This document shows, piece by piece, positions 1 to 6,966 of a stretch of DNA of 8,848 nucleotides (position 1 is its first letter; every line of letters begins with the position of its first letter). The notes beneath the pieces were generated by a model. It saw only the letters and a list, made by a program, of their open reading frames with translations. It did no database searches and had not been told where the DNA came from. Both the position numbers and the translations under genes were made by a program. The stretch lies in assembly GCA_029250425.1 (NCBI GenBank), contig JAQXFF010000049.1:1-8848 (forward strand), in the 5' to 3' direction. Source of the DNA: Candidatus Thalassarchaeaceae archaeon. Lineage in GTDB: Archaea > Thermoplasmatota > Poseidoniia > Poseidoniales > Thalassarchaeaceae.

Positions 1-336
1 CCTGCTCGTGTTGTTGCAATGCAGCAAGCCATCGAAGACGTATACGTCGACCCGGCTGTTCGCATGTACATGGTAGAAATTGTTGCACGAACCCGTGAGG
101 ACCCACGCGTCCTTGTAGGGTCCTCGCCTCGTGGTTCACAAGCACTGCTCAAGACGAGCCGTGCTGCAGCTGCAATGCGCGGTCGTGACTTCGTAACCCC
201 TGATGATGTGAAGGCAGTGGCACCGCTCGCGGTCAGCCACCGTTTGATCCTCAAGCCTGAACACCAGATCAAGGGTCTGGAACAGCAAGAGGTCGTCGAA
301 GCGATTCTACGAGAAGTGCCCGTACCCACAGTCTGA
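1..336 (+). CDS. MoxR-family AAA+ ATPase, C-terminal part (5' end outside window)
   Basis: The reading frame is open from base 1, so this is the last 111 residues of a longer protein (the family is usually about 310-340 residues). The Walker A and B motifs lie outside the window. What is visible is the small helical lid: the sensor-2 motif GSSPRG at visible residues 40-45, followed by a run rich in Ala, Leu and Arg, then GRDFVTPDDVKAVA and the SHRL segment, which is the standard end of MoxR ATPases. MoxR proteins are cytosolic chaperone-like ATPases thought to remodel or load partner proteins that carry von Willebrand A (vWA) domains. The gene lies 43 bp upstream of a DUF58 gene on the same strand, the classic partner arrangement. 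The family call is firm; the substrate is unknown. Confidence 0.93.
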   Translation, partial: PARVVAMQQAIEDVYVDPAVRMYMVEIVARTREDPRVLVGSSPRGSQALLKTSRAAAAMRGRDFVTPDDVKAVAPLAVSHRLILKPEHQIKGLEQQEVVEAILREVPVPTV

Positions 337-360
337 AACTAATTTGGATTTATTCGCGTA

Positions 361-373
361 AGGAGAAGGAGAG
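361..373 (+). promoter_or_regulatory. Tandem Shine-Dalgarno for the DUF58 gene
   Basis: Two GGAG cores (362-365 and 368-371) lie in a purine-rich stretch. The second is 8 nt before the ATG at 380. This fixes the DUF58 start and shows that translation here can be SD-led, not leaderless. Confidence 0.7.
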
Positions 374-379
374 TTAACT

Positions 380-1699
380 ATGACATGGAGTCGCAAGTCG
401 GCAATGTTCGCGAGTCTCGCGACAGCGCTATACTTGCTCGGCCTTGTACTGCGAAATTCGCAGCTGGTCACCGTTGCTGTGGTTTTCCTTTCTTTCCTAA
501 CATGGGCTGCGCTTCGTGCAGCCCACGCGGATGTGGCGGCCACAGGTCGACGAATTGATGAAGATGAGGATTCAGAAGATGCCCCGACATTGGCATCGCT
601 TTCAGCGATGAGAAAAGTGTCTGCAGCGCGAATCTTTGAGGACGGCGAAATCCAAGTGACCCTTCGCCTACAGAACCACTCTCCACTCTCCAAGATTCTG
701 GAAGTGAAGGACACTGTCCCCGAAGTTATGCGGATTAAGGAAGGCGCTAACTACATCCTCATGGAACTCGGCCCTCGCCGTGAAACACTCATCGAATATA
801 CCGTCGAATGTCCACTCCGTGGATTCTACACATTGGGCCCAGTCAGCATTCGTGTGCAAGACCCATTCGGGCTGTTCCACAAGGAAAAAGAAATTCACGT
901 ATACGATGATTTCCTCGTCTTCCCGAAGACAGAGGATCTCAAAGATGCGTTTGTCAAGAGCCGTGTGCCCAAGATTTTCACAGGTGCTGTGAACATCCGA
1001 CAGCCCGGCGAAGGTTCAAATTTCTACAACCTACGTGAATATATTCCAGGTGACCCAATGCGTAAGGTCAATTGGAAGGCGTACGCACGTGCTGGGAAGA
1101 TGATGGTGAACGAATTCGAGCGAGATGCTGTGAGTGATATCATCCTCATTGTAGACAGTCGAGCTGTTGCGGAAACTGGACCGGTGAGTCGGAACTCATT
1201 GGTGTACAGTACGCGAGCTGCAGCCAGTTTAGCCCAATTTTTCCTCAGTAGACGTGACTCGGTTGGTTTGGTAATCTATGGAAGTGACATCAACAGTGTC
1301 GACCGCGATACTGGAAGTAAGCAACTCTACATCCTTCTAACCAAGTTGGCTGGAGCTGCTGCAAAGGGTAACACACCACTGCAAGTTGTCACGAATCGAA
1401 TCATGCCTCACATCAACAAAGGCAGTCCGATTATCATCTTGAGCCCGCTTGAGGGAGATCCTACGCTAATCAATGCTGTTCGTGACTTCCGTGCACGTGA
1501 ATTCGATGTTACCGTACTGAGTCCATCCAGTCTTGAGTTTGAATTTGACGCAAAGCGTTTGGATCGAACTGGATATGAAGTTCTCAAGACTGAGCGTGAT
1601 ATTCTAATGACTGAATTACGAGGATTGGGCGCGTTTGTAATGGATTGGGAACCAGATATGTTACTATCAACTGCTCTAGCAGGGGCAAGAGGATTCTGA
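380..1699 (+). CDS. DUF58 family protein, membrane-anchored, vWA-like fold
   Basis: This 439-residue protein has two N-terminal hydrophobic segments (about residues 9-25 and 29-47), then an acidic linker near 59-68 (DEDEDSED). A beta-rich domain ends in RGFYTLGP...DPFGLF (147-166), typical of DUF58 proteins. The DUF58 signature follows at about 209-248: PGEGSNFYNLREY, IPGD, then NWKAYAR and FERD. The C-terminal part has a vWA-like pattern: DIILIVDS at 253-260, VGLVIYG near 295-301 and IIILSPLEGD near 341-350. The metal-binding DxSxS motif reads DSRAV, so a canonical MIDAS is not present. The protein is probably held in the membrane with its large domain in the cytoplasm, as a partner of the upstream MoxR ATPase. 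DUF58-MoxR pairs are linked to cell-envelope or stress functions in several organisms, but the role here is not known. Confidence 0.92.
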   Translation: MTWSRKSAMFASLATALYLLGLVLRNSQLVTVAVVFLSFLTWAALRAAHADVAATGRRIDEDEDSEDAPTLASLSAMRKVSAARIFEDGEIQVTLRLQNHSPLSKILEVKDTVPEVMRIKEGANYILMELGPRRETLIEYTVECPLRGFYTLGPVSIRVQDPFGLFHKEKEIHVYDDFLVFPKTEDLKDAFVKSRVPKIFTGAVNIRQPGEGSNFYNLREYIPGDPMRKVNWKAYARAGKMMVNEFERDAVSDIILIVDSRAVAETGPVSRNSLVYSTRAAASLAQFFLSRRDSVGLVIYGSDINSVDRDTGSKQLYILLTKLAGAAAKGNTPLQVVTNRIMPHINKGSPIIILSPLEGDPTLINAVRDFRAREFDVTVLSPSSLEFEFDAKRLDRTGYEVLKTERDILMTELRGLGAFVMDWEPDMLLSTALAGARGF

Positions 1700-1705
1700 G
1701 GTGAG

Positions 1706-2638
1706 ATGATGGCTGCAGGAAAATCCGCTGATACCGCACACCTTTACGATGGCAAGACAATTCGTAGTGGGGCACCTTCCCGCAAGAAATTGGCCGGTAA
1801 AATGACGGCTGGCGGTTCTGAATTACCAAAGGATGCTGTGCCTGAAGTTTACGTTCCAACGTTCGTTGAGAGCCTCTTTGGTGGACCATTGGTTCCAAAG
1901 ATGAAGTTCTTGCCAGCAGATCGAATGGTCCAAACCCTCCAACTCATTGGTGGAGGATTGATGATGTTACTCGCGGTCCTGACCTATTTGGTCACCCCTG
2001 CAGATGGCACATTGTGGAATGGGATGGCCATGTGGATTGGGCTTGATGCCATGGGACAAATCATCCATCTATTGATTGTGATTGGAGCATTGGGCGCAGG
2101 ATTCTTTGGAATCTTCCGCAGAGATGCACGTGGATTACTCGCCTCCTATGTTCTATTCATTGTCATATCCCTACGATTTGCCGCCTCCAAAGATACATTT
2201 GACGCAGGTGTACTTTCTGAAGTTGGGGAATTTTGGACAAAACAACTGATTGTTCTCTATGCTGTATCCTTGGTCATGTACATGGAAGTGACCAATGGTA
2301 TCATCCGATTTTCAATGCTAGACACCAGTATCCGAACTGGTGAAGTGTATGTTATGAACGTCAAGAAAGTACTCAGCCGATATCACATCAGCCTTGTTGT
2401 AACACCGGTCATTGCAGCCTTTGTTGCATCTAGTACCCTACTGATCAATGTCATTATTCCATGGTTCTTTGAATTCTTTGACAAGGAAACTTCTGTTCGT
2501 CTATCACAATCTGTTGAACTGACAAGTGTGTATGGTGTTGCTCTTGGTACAATGTTCGTCTTCATTCTGGTCGCCATCCTATTCGCGGCCAACATCCCAC
2601 TGCGTATCCAACAGTGGCGAGAAGCAAGCGATGAATAA
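1706..2638 (+). CDS. Polytopic membrane protein of unknown function, third gene of MoxR-DUF58 unit
   Basis: I do not recognise this 310-residue protein. It has a soluble, Lys-rich N-terminal region (about 1-70) and then about six hydrophobic segments near residues 77-96, 115-136, 143-157, 177-194, 227-251 and 272-297. The C-terminus is short and charged (REASDE). There is no signal peptide, no cofactor motif and no obvious transporter signature. The start is ambiguous. ATG 1706 and ATG 1709 are adjacent, and GAGGTGA (1698-1704), which overlaps the DUF58 stop codon, is better spaced for 1709. The gap to DUF58 is only 6 bp, so co-transcription and translational coupling are likely. By position it is probably a membrane partner of the MoxR-DUF58 pair; this is inference. 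Confidence 0.85.
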   Translation: MMAAGKSADTAHLYDGKTIRSGAPSRKKLAGKMTAGGSELPKDAVPEVYVPTFVESLFGGPLVPKMKFLPADRMVQTLQLIGGGLMMLLAVLTYLVTPADGTLWNGMAMWIGLDAMGQIIHLLIVIGALGAGFFGIFRRDARGLLASYVLFIVISLRFAASKDTFDAGVLSEVGEFWTKQLIVLYAVSLVMYMEVTNGIIRFSMLDTSIRTGEVYVMNVKKVLSRYHISLVVTPVIAAFVASSTLLINVIIPWFFEFFDKETSVRLSQSVELTSVYGVALGTMFVFILVAILFAANIPLRIQQWREASDE

Positions 2639-2644
2639 ATTGGT

Positions 2645-3973
2645 TCACTGGGCCAATAAATCAAGCGCTGTACAAAGAGATTGAAGTGAAATTTCAGTCT
2701 GATACGCTGGAACTGTTGCGTGAATTGCATGATCTCGCTTTTCATCCTCGCTAAATTGTAAATGGATATTTGATGCATCTGCAAAAGATTGTATTTGGTT
2801 TCGAATTGTTGAATCTTCACCAATCCCCTCGCCTACGAAACATAGGATGGAGAGGGGGTTCCCCAATTCAGGAGTGGGCAAACTTGGTTTCTCTGAGAGA
2901 ATCCTCTTCGCTCTAGCCGCCATTCGACTTGAGACCAAAAGGCGAACATGGCCCGGTTGAGCACGAATACCAGCCACACGGATTCTAGCACGTCCCAATG
3001 TATTCATGGCATCACTGACACACTCAGTGAGTGAAAGGGCATTTGAAAGTGACCAAGATAGGGGGACAAGACGAGGTAAACAACCAACTGCACGAACCTG
3101 GGGTTCTGTCAACCGGATGGACGGGCCAATGATTGTACCATCAATTTCAGGACTATGTAGAGGTCGTAAGTAAAGAGGAATTCCGGGTACCCTCAAAGGT
3201 TCCACCGCAGAGGGGTGCAGCATCGGTTCGCTGAATAAAGCCAATTCTGAGGCCTCTGTATAGGATAAATTTGACAGATTTCGTGCCGGTAAGGTCCATC
3301 GTGGAGAAAGGGCCAGTACACCTTCGACATCCCGCCAGATGGTAACACTAGATGCATCAAGAGCTGCTGCAACTGCTGTGGCAGTCAAATCAGATCCGCC
3401 ACGGCCCAACAGGGCATACCCATCCTTGGTCACCCCATACCACCCTGTGATGACTGGGACGGCCCCAATTGGAATTTCAAGCAGATTCTTGGTTAGATTT
3501 GAATCAATACGGGCATCCTCCCCTCGCCCAATTAAGCGAATGCCGGCCTCTTCGGACCATGCTGGAATTGATGGTATGCCACGAGCGTCCAAGGCGGCTG
3601 CAATGGCTAAACTTGAGAGGCGCTCACCACAAGCCAACACATCTGTTCGAACTTCTACATTTGATTGGTTGGCATGGGAATCAAGAGATGCTGACAAGTG
3701 ATGTAACGTGTCAGCAAAACGAACCGCCCATGGTGATGTTGCAATCTCTGGTACGCGTTCGAGATGTTCCAATTCGATGGATGCTGTAAAGGCTGAATTG
3801 GATGATGCTGGACGATAATCAATCTGTTCAATCAAGCGGTCCGTAATACCATTGAATGCTGACACCACAACTACTGCACGACCTTTGGAACGACGAACCC
3901 GCTCAACTACCGCATCGATATCTTCGATTGCTGAAAGACAGGAGCCTCCGAATTTGTGAACGTGGATATTCAA
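2645..3973 (-). CDS. Aspartate kinase (aspartokinase)
   Basis: Phosphorylates L-aspartate to aspartyl-4-phosphate, the first step towards aspartate semialdehyde, and so to Lys, Thr and Met. In archaea with the alternative aromatic route the semialdehyde also feeds dehydroquinate synthesis. In the 442 residues I see KFGGSCL (7-13), VVVVSAFNGITD (34-45), ACGERLS (114-120), LGRGGSDLTA (189-198), WRDVEGV (213-219) and SYTEASELALFSEPMLHP (237-254), all in family order. The C-terminal 140 or so residues should be the ACT regulatory region. They are divergent but keep FVGEGIG at 379-385, like the VVGEGM motif of other aspartokinases. The start is TTG at 3973: KFGGS begins at residue 7, leaving no room for another start, and a strong SD precedes it. 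The gene overlaps the chorismate synthase stop by 4 nt (TTGA). It is the last gene of the aromatic cluster. Feedback specificity cannot be read from sequence. Confidence 0.93.
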   Translation of the reverse strand: MNIHVHKFGGSCLSAIEDIDAVVERVRRSKGRAVVVVSAFNGITDRLIEQIDYRPASSNSAFTASIELEHLERVPEIATSPWAVRFADTLHHLSASLDSHANQSNVEVRTDVLACGERLSSLAIAAALDARGIPSIPAWSEEAGIRLIGRGEDARIDSNLTKNLLEIPIGAVPVITGWYGVTKDGYALLGRGGSDLTATAVAAALDASSVTIWRDVEGVLALSPRWTLPARNLSNLSYTEASELALFSEPMLHPSAVEPLRVPGIPLYLRPLHSPEIDGTIIGPSIRLTEPQVRAVGCLPRLVPLSWSLSNALSLTECVSDAMNTLGRARIRVAGIRAQPGHVRLLVSSRMAARAKRILSEKPSLPTPELGNPLSILCFVGEGIGEDSTIRNQIQSFADASNIHLQFSEDEKRDHAIHATVPAYQTEISLQSLCTALDLLAQ

Positions 3974-5022
3974 TTCCAGCCCTCCCTTAATTGTAGAAGA
4001 TCAGCAATGATGAGGCGACAAACGGCTTCGACTACTGGGGTTGCTCGTGGAGCAATGACGGGATCGTGACGGCCACCAATTTGCAGTTCTCGCATTTCCC
4101 CTGATGGGAGATGCAATGTCATTTGAGGAATTGAAATCGAACTTGGTGGCTTGAAATGTACACGGACTCGCAATGGAGCACCTGTTGACATTCCACCTAG
4201 AGCGCCATCTGCATCTTCACCGACTGGAATCTGTTCGGAGCCCCACACATCGTTGTGTTCTGAACCCCGCATCATCACTGATTCTCGACCTCTTCCAAAT
4301 TCAACACCTCGTGCACCAGGAATGGCCATCAAACCTCGAGCGAGGGCAGGTTCGAGACCTTCGAACCAAGGTTCTCCGACGCCTAGAGGAAGGTTGGTGA
4401 TTCGAGCCTCAACACTTGAACCGATACTGTCTCCTGCCTTGCGCAAAGATTTGACGAGTTTGAGCATGAGGCCTGCTGCCTCCTCATCATTGCAATTCAG
4501 TATCGAACTAGCTTCACCTTCGGACCGATCGTCGAATTGAGCAGTTATTGGACCAATTTGACAACAATGTGCATCCACGGTCACATCACCTAGGGCATCT
4601 CTTACCAACGAACCTGCTGCCACCAATCCCAAAGTCAACCGACCTGATTGTGACCCGCCACCGCGAAGATCTGCAGCACCACCGGAGCGAACTTGTTCTG
4701 GCAAATCCGCATGACCAGGTCTTGGGTGGTCGGGTAAGAATCCATAATCGCGTGATTTGGCATCTTGATTCCGAACGAGTAGTAAAATCGGATAGCCGGT
4801 TGTTTGACCTTCGTAAACACCCGATAGAATTTCACAATTATCCGGTTCGGCCCTTGAAGATAGCAAACGACGGCCCGGTCTACGTCGCTGTAGATCTTCA
4901 ACCAAAGTCGCGACATCAATCGTTACACCTGGCGGCACACCTTCCAGAAGAGCGCCGACAGCAGCACCATGACTTTCGCCAAAGAGTGTCACTCTAATCG
5001 AATCGCCTAGACTCATGCCCAC
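3970..5022 (-). CDS. aroC: Chorismate synthase
   Basis: Converts 5-enolpyruvylshikimate-3-phosphate to chorismate using reduced FMN, the last common step to Phe, Tyr and Trp. The 350 residues show the family order: FGESHG (14-19, His18), RRRPG (46-50), ILSGVYEG with TTG.PI (65-79), RPGHAD (101-106, His104), EFGRG (241-245), RGSEHND (252-258), GGMSTG (276-281), FKPPSS (290-295) and GRHDP (317-321). Both conserved histidines are present. The glycine-rich motif usually written GGGRSSARET reads GGGSQSGRLT (121-130), so its first Arg and its Glu are replaced. The longest start is GTG 5022, but the ATG two codons later (5016) fits the family N-terminus better (few residues before the conserved region). 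It lies 14 bp after the shikimate kinase stop and overlaps aspartate kinase by 4 nt. Confidence 0.96.
   Translation of the reverse strand: MGMSLGDSIRVTLFGESHGAAVGALLEGVPPGVTIDVATLVEDLQRRRPGRRLLSSRAEPDNCEILSGVYEGQTTGYPILLLVRNQDAKSRDYGFLPDHPRPGHADLPEQVRSGGAADLRGGGSQSGRLTLGLVAAGSLVRDALGDVTVDAHCCQIGPITAQFDDRSEGEASSILNCNDEEAAGLMLKLVKSLRKAGDSIGSSVEARITNLPLGVGEPWFEGLEPALARGLMAIPGARGVEFGRGRESVMMRGSEHNDVWGSEQIPVGEDADGALGGMSTGAPLRVRVHFKPPSSISIPQMTLHLPSGEMRELQIGGRHDPVIAPRATPVVEAVCRLIIADLLQLREGWN
3980..3986 (-). promoter_or_regulatory. Strong Shine-Dalgarno for the TTG start of aspartate kinase
   Basis: On the minus strand GGGAGGG lies inside the last codons of chorismate synthase, 6 nt before TTG 3973. 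It decides the non-ATG start and supports coupled translation of the two genes. Confidence 0.75.
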
Positions 5023-5036
5023 CGCTGGACGCCCCC

Positions 5037-5900
5037 TTATGCCTCACTCGAGCGGAATCGGGTTTCGATAATTTCCCAATCACGTGGTTTGAGTGTTTGA
5101 TGTACACGGCGGATACTAGATTCTTGATTCGCAGGAAGAAGGAGGGCAATGGATGGGCCCGACCCTGTAATTGTCGAAACACGACATCCTAAGATACCCA
5201 TGTCATTGCATGCTTTTCGACCTTGAACATCCCCAAGTGCTGAGGCAACAGCACGTCCGTTCTGAATCATTGCGTTGAAGATTTGTTCTTGTTCAACAGC
5301 TGAAATTGCTTGTTGAAATTGACCCGCTGCTGCCTGAAATCTCTCTGGATCTGGTTGAATTTCTCTGGGTCCACGGTTCAGGATGAGTATCACCCAATCC
5401 TCGGGTTTCTCAATTTGCCCTTGCATCAATACACCATCTGCTGCTGGACGAGAGGGGTCTACAACCTTCCAACCAGGTTCAACCGCAGACCATGAGTCAT
5501 CAACTGAACCAGTGAATGAGCATCCACATGCCAGTTGGGCAGATGAAGCAAGATCAACAATCTGATGATTTTCCAATGAAGTTTCAGTCGCATCGGCTAG
5601 AGCCCGAATACAAGCAACGGCCAATGCCGCACTAGATTTCAAACCACGTCCAATTGGTAAATCCGAGCGGATGGCCCAGTGCAATTCTTCAGATTCTGGC
5701 ATGGGATACCCAGCTCCAGACCAAGTTTCGACCACGGCGGGAATCAAACCGTGTGAGTCATCGGGCTCTTTTTTGACGGGGGTGTCTCGAAGTTGAACTC
5801 GGGTGGAAAGAGAGATGCTAGCGGCTGAACCGTAGCCTGCACCTAGAGCATGGAGAATGCTGATTCCCCCGTGTCCTTCACCGCGACCAAGTACTGCCAT
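5037..5900 (-). CDS. aroK: Archaeal shikimate kinase (GHMP kinase superfamily)
   Basis: Phosphorylates shikimate to shikimate-3-phosphate with ATP. It is not the small P-loop enzyme of bacteria: at 287 residues it matches the archaeal GHMP type (about 280-290). An early GEGHGGISILHALGAGYGSA region (7-26) resembles the N-terminus of archaeal shikimate kinases. The ATP-binding motif LPIGRGLKSSAALAVA spans 81-96. TGSVDD (130-135) corresponds to the TGxxDD-type motif that separates this family from homoserine and mevalonate kinases, and TGSGPS (245-250) is GHMP motif 3. The neighbours, dehydroquinate synthase II and chorismate synthase, strongly favour shikimate as substrate. The start is ATG 5900, 12 bp after the aroB' stop. 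It is preceded by a run of seven G at 5912-5906 that may serve as a relaxed ribosome site. The main alternative would be another GHMP kinase, which the context argues against. Confidence 0.92.
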   Translation of the reverse strand: MAVLGRGEGHGGISILHALGAGYGSAASISLSTRVQLRDTPVKKEPDDSHGLIPAVVETWSGAGYPMPESEELHWAIRSDLPIGRGLKSSAALAVACIRALADATETSLENHQIVDLASSAQLACGCSFTGSVDDSWSAVEPGWKVVDPSRPAADGVLMQGQIEKPEDWVILILNRGPREIQPDPERFQAAAGQFQQAISAVEQEQIFNAMIQNGRAVASALGDVQGRKACNDMGILGCRVSTITGSGPSIALLLPANQESSIRRVHQTLKPRDWEIIETRFRSSEA

Positions 5901-5912
5901 GCTAACCCCCCC

Positions 5913-6956
5913 TCAGCGCTCCTCGGATATAGACAGAACGTTCTGCCCGATATGTCTAGCGCTTGTTCCAATAAATCCAAGCAACATATCTCCGACCTCG
6001 ACTGAGGTGACGGAGGGCATATCCCCTAAAGGAGATATCAATCGCACTGTTTCTGCTTGTTGAAGGAATATTTGACCCGTGATCCCACTCTCTGAATGGG
6101 TATAGCGAATAAGTAAAAATGGACGGGATTCAATTTTCATCCGACCAATTACCGCATTGCGAGATACACCTGTTGAATTGCACACAGCAACTGAATCACC
6201 TGCCAGAAGTTCGCTCAAATATTTGGTCGAACCATCCGCCATCAAAACATAAGCATGAACAGCTCCAGCATTGACTCTAAATGGGCGCGGTGGGACAAAC
6301 TGACTCTCCAGTGTCTCACCGTGAACCAGCATCAAAGCATTCGCTGAGGAACCGATAAGAAGGCCCTCTCCTACTTCCAGAATAGATGTCAAATCTACAC
6401 AGACGCGATCACCTACGCCACCATCTTCGATTGATTGAATTTCTACTGTTGTAATTTCCGAATCATCTTCAAGCGCCCCTTCATCTCCTTCGCTTTGAAC
6501 TGCAAGACGTTCTGCTGCTATGATTTGAGCATCAGCCCAGATTTCGGCTTGATTGGCCGGCAATAGCAATCCATCCACTCCGGTCTCAAGAGCGAATGCC
6601 GCCCCTCTAATGGCTTGTGATGTGTTAATTCGGGCCACTAGATGAGTACCGGTGCCCTGTGCTGCTGCAACGATGTTCTCAAGCGGAATCATTTGCCAAT
6701 TCCCAGTCGTCAACACAATCCAAGAGACGAGACCTACCATGGATTTGGCTGCGTCTTGACCCTCTGCATCACTGATGTCAACATGAACACCAACAGGTGC
6801 GGTCGATGAATCAAGAATACGTCCATCTTCACAGGCAAATAAAGCAGAATCTATCCAATCTGGAATTCTATCACCCGCAGCGAGTAACACCCGATCGGCA
6901 GGATGTGGATTGAGAGTACCCCCCTTTCCACTTGCTGCGTCTAACCACAATTCCAT
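5913..6956 (-). CDS. aroB': 3-Dehydroquinate synthase II (archaeal AroB')
   Basis: Converts 2-amino-3,7-dideoxy-D-threo-hept-6-ulosonate (ADH) to 3-dehydroquinate by NAD-dependent oxidative deamination and cyclisation. It replaces the bacterial AroB, to which it is unrelated. The 347 residues are near the family length (about 350-380). Diagnostic blocks are NWQMIPLENIVA (86-97), the LETGVDGLLL segment (123-132), GDRVCVDL (182-189), GEGLLIGSSANALMLVHGE (196-214), RPFRVNAGAVHAY (224-236), TKYLSEL (244-250), IGRMKIESRPFLLI (270-283), QQAETVRLI (299-307) and a C-terminal SARHIGQ (332-338). An acidic stretch (about 155-168) just before the GDRVCVD domain looks like a flexible linker. The start is ATG 6956, 8 bp after the ADH synthase stop, with AGGTGATC overlapping that stop. 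Assignment is very secure. Confidence 0.96.
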   Translation of the reverse strand: MELWLDAASGKGGTLNPHPADRVLLAAGDRIPDWIDSALFACEDGRILDSSTAPVGVHVDISDAEGQDAAKSMVGLVSWIVLTTGNWQMIPLENIVAAAQGTGTHLVARINTSQAIRGAAFALETGVDGLLLPANQAEIWADAQIIAAERLAVQSEGDEGALEDDSEITTVEIQSIEDGGVGDRVCVDLTSILEVGEGLLIGSSANALMLVHGETLESQFVPPRPFRVNAGAVHAYVLMADGSTKYLSELLAGDSVAVCNSTGVSRNAVIGRMKIESRPFLLIRYTHSESGITGQIFLQQAETVRLISPLGDMPSVTSVEVGDMLLGFIGTSARHIGQNVLSISEER

Positions 6957-6958
6957 TT

Positions 6959-6966
6959 GATCACCT
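6959..6966 (-). promoter_or_regulatory. Extended Shine-Dalgarno for aroB'
   Basis: AGGTGATC on the minus strand is a full match to the extended anti-SD complement. It begins inside the ADH synthase TAG stop and ends 2 nt before ATG 6956. The arrangement implies terminating and re-initiating ribosomes on one mRNA. Confidence 0.7.

Noticed and set aside
46..53. Single GTCGACCC half-site in the MoxR gene, identical to one arm of the palindrome at 7761
   Set aside because: No inverted partner is nearby and it is inside coding sequence; an isolated 8-mer is likely chance.
343..356. A/T-rich TATA-like stretch upstream of the DUF58 gene
   Set aside because: It is a possible internal promoter about 26-31 nt before the ATG, but the tandem SD and short gap to MoxR fit operon reading, and the match is weak.
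307..714. Minus-strand open frame of 135 residues over the MoxR/DUF58 junction
   Set aside because: It lies opposite two well-supported genes on the plus strand and shows no domain; it is a shadow frame.
2639..2657. ATTGG/CCAAT inverted repeat as a terminator
   Set aside because: The stem is only 5 bp with a 9-nt loop and no T-tract, so it does not support a terminator.
2687..2696. TGAAATTTCA palindrome inside aspartate kinase
   Set aside because: A 10-bp A/T-rich palindrome inside a coding region is expected by chance, and nothing around it suggests a site.
4151..4997. Plus-strand open frames of 129 and 149 residues opposite chorismate synthase
   Set aside because: They are antisense to a gene with complete family motifs, have no recognisable domain and show an amino acid make-up typical of shadow frames.
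5906..5912. Run of seven G (minus strand) before shikimate kinase as a slippage or frameshift site
   Set aside because: It lies between the aroB' stop and the shikimate kinase ATG, so slippage would not change either protein; a relaxed ribosome site is the simpler reading.
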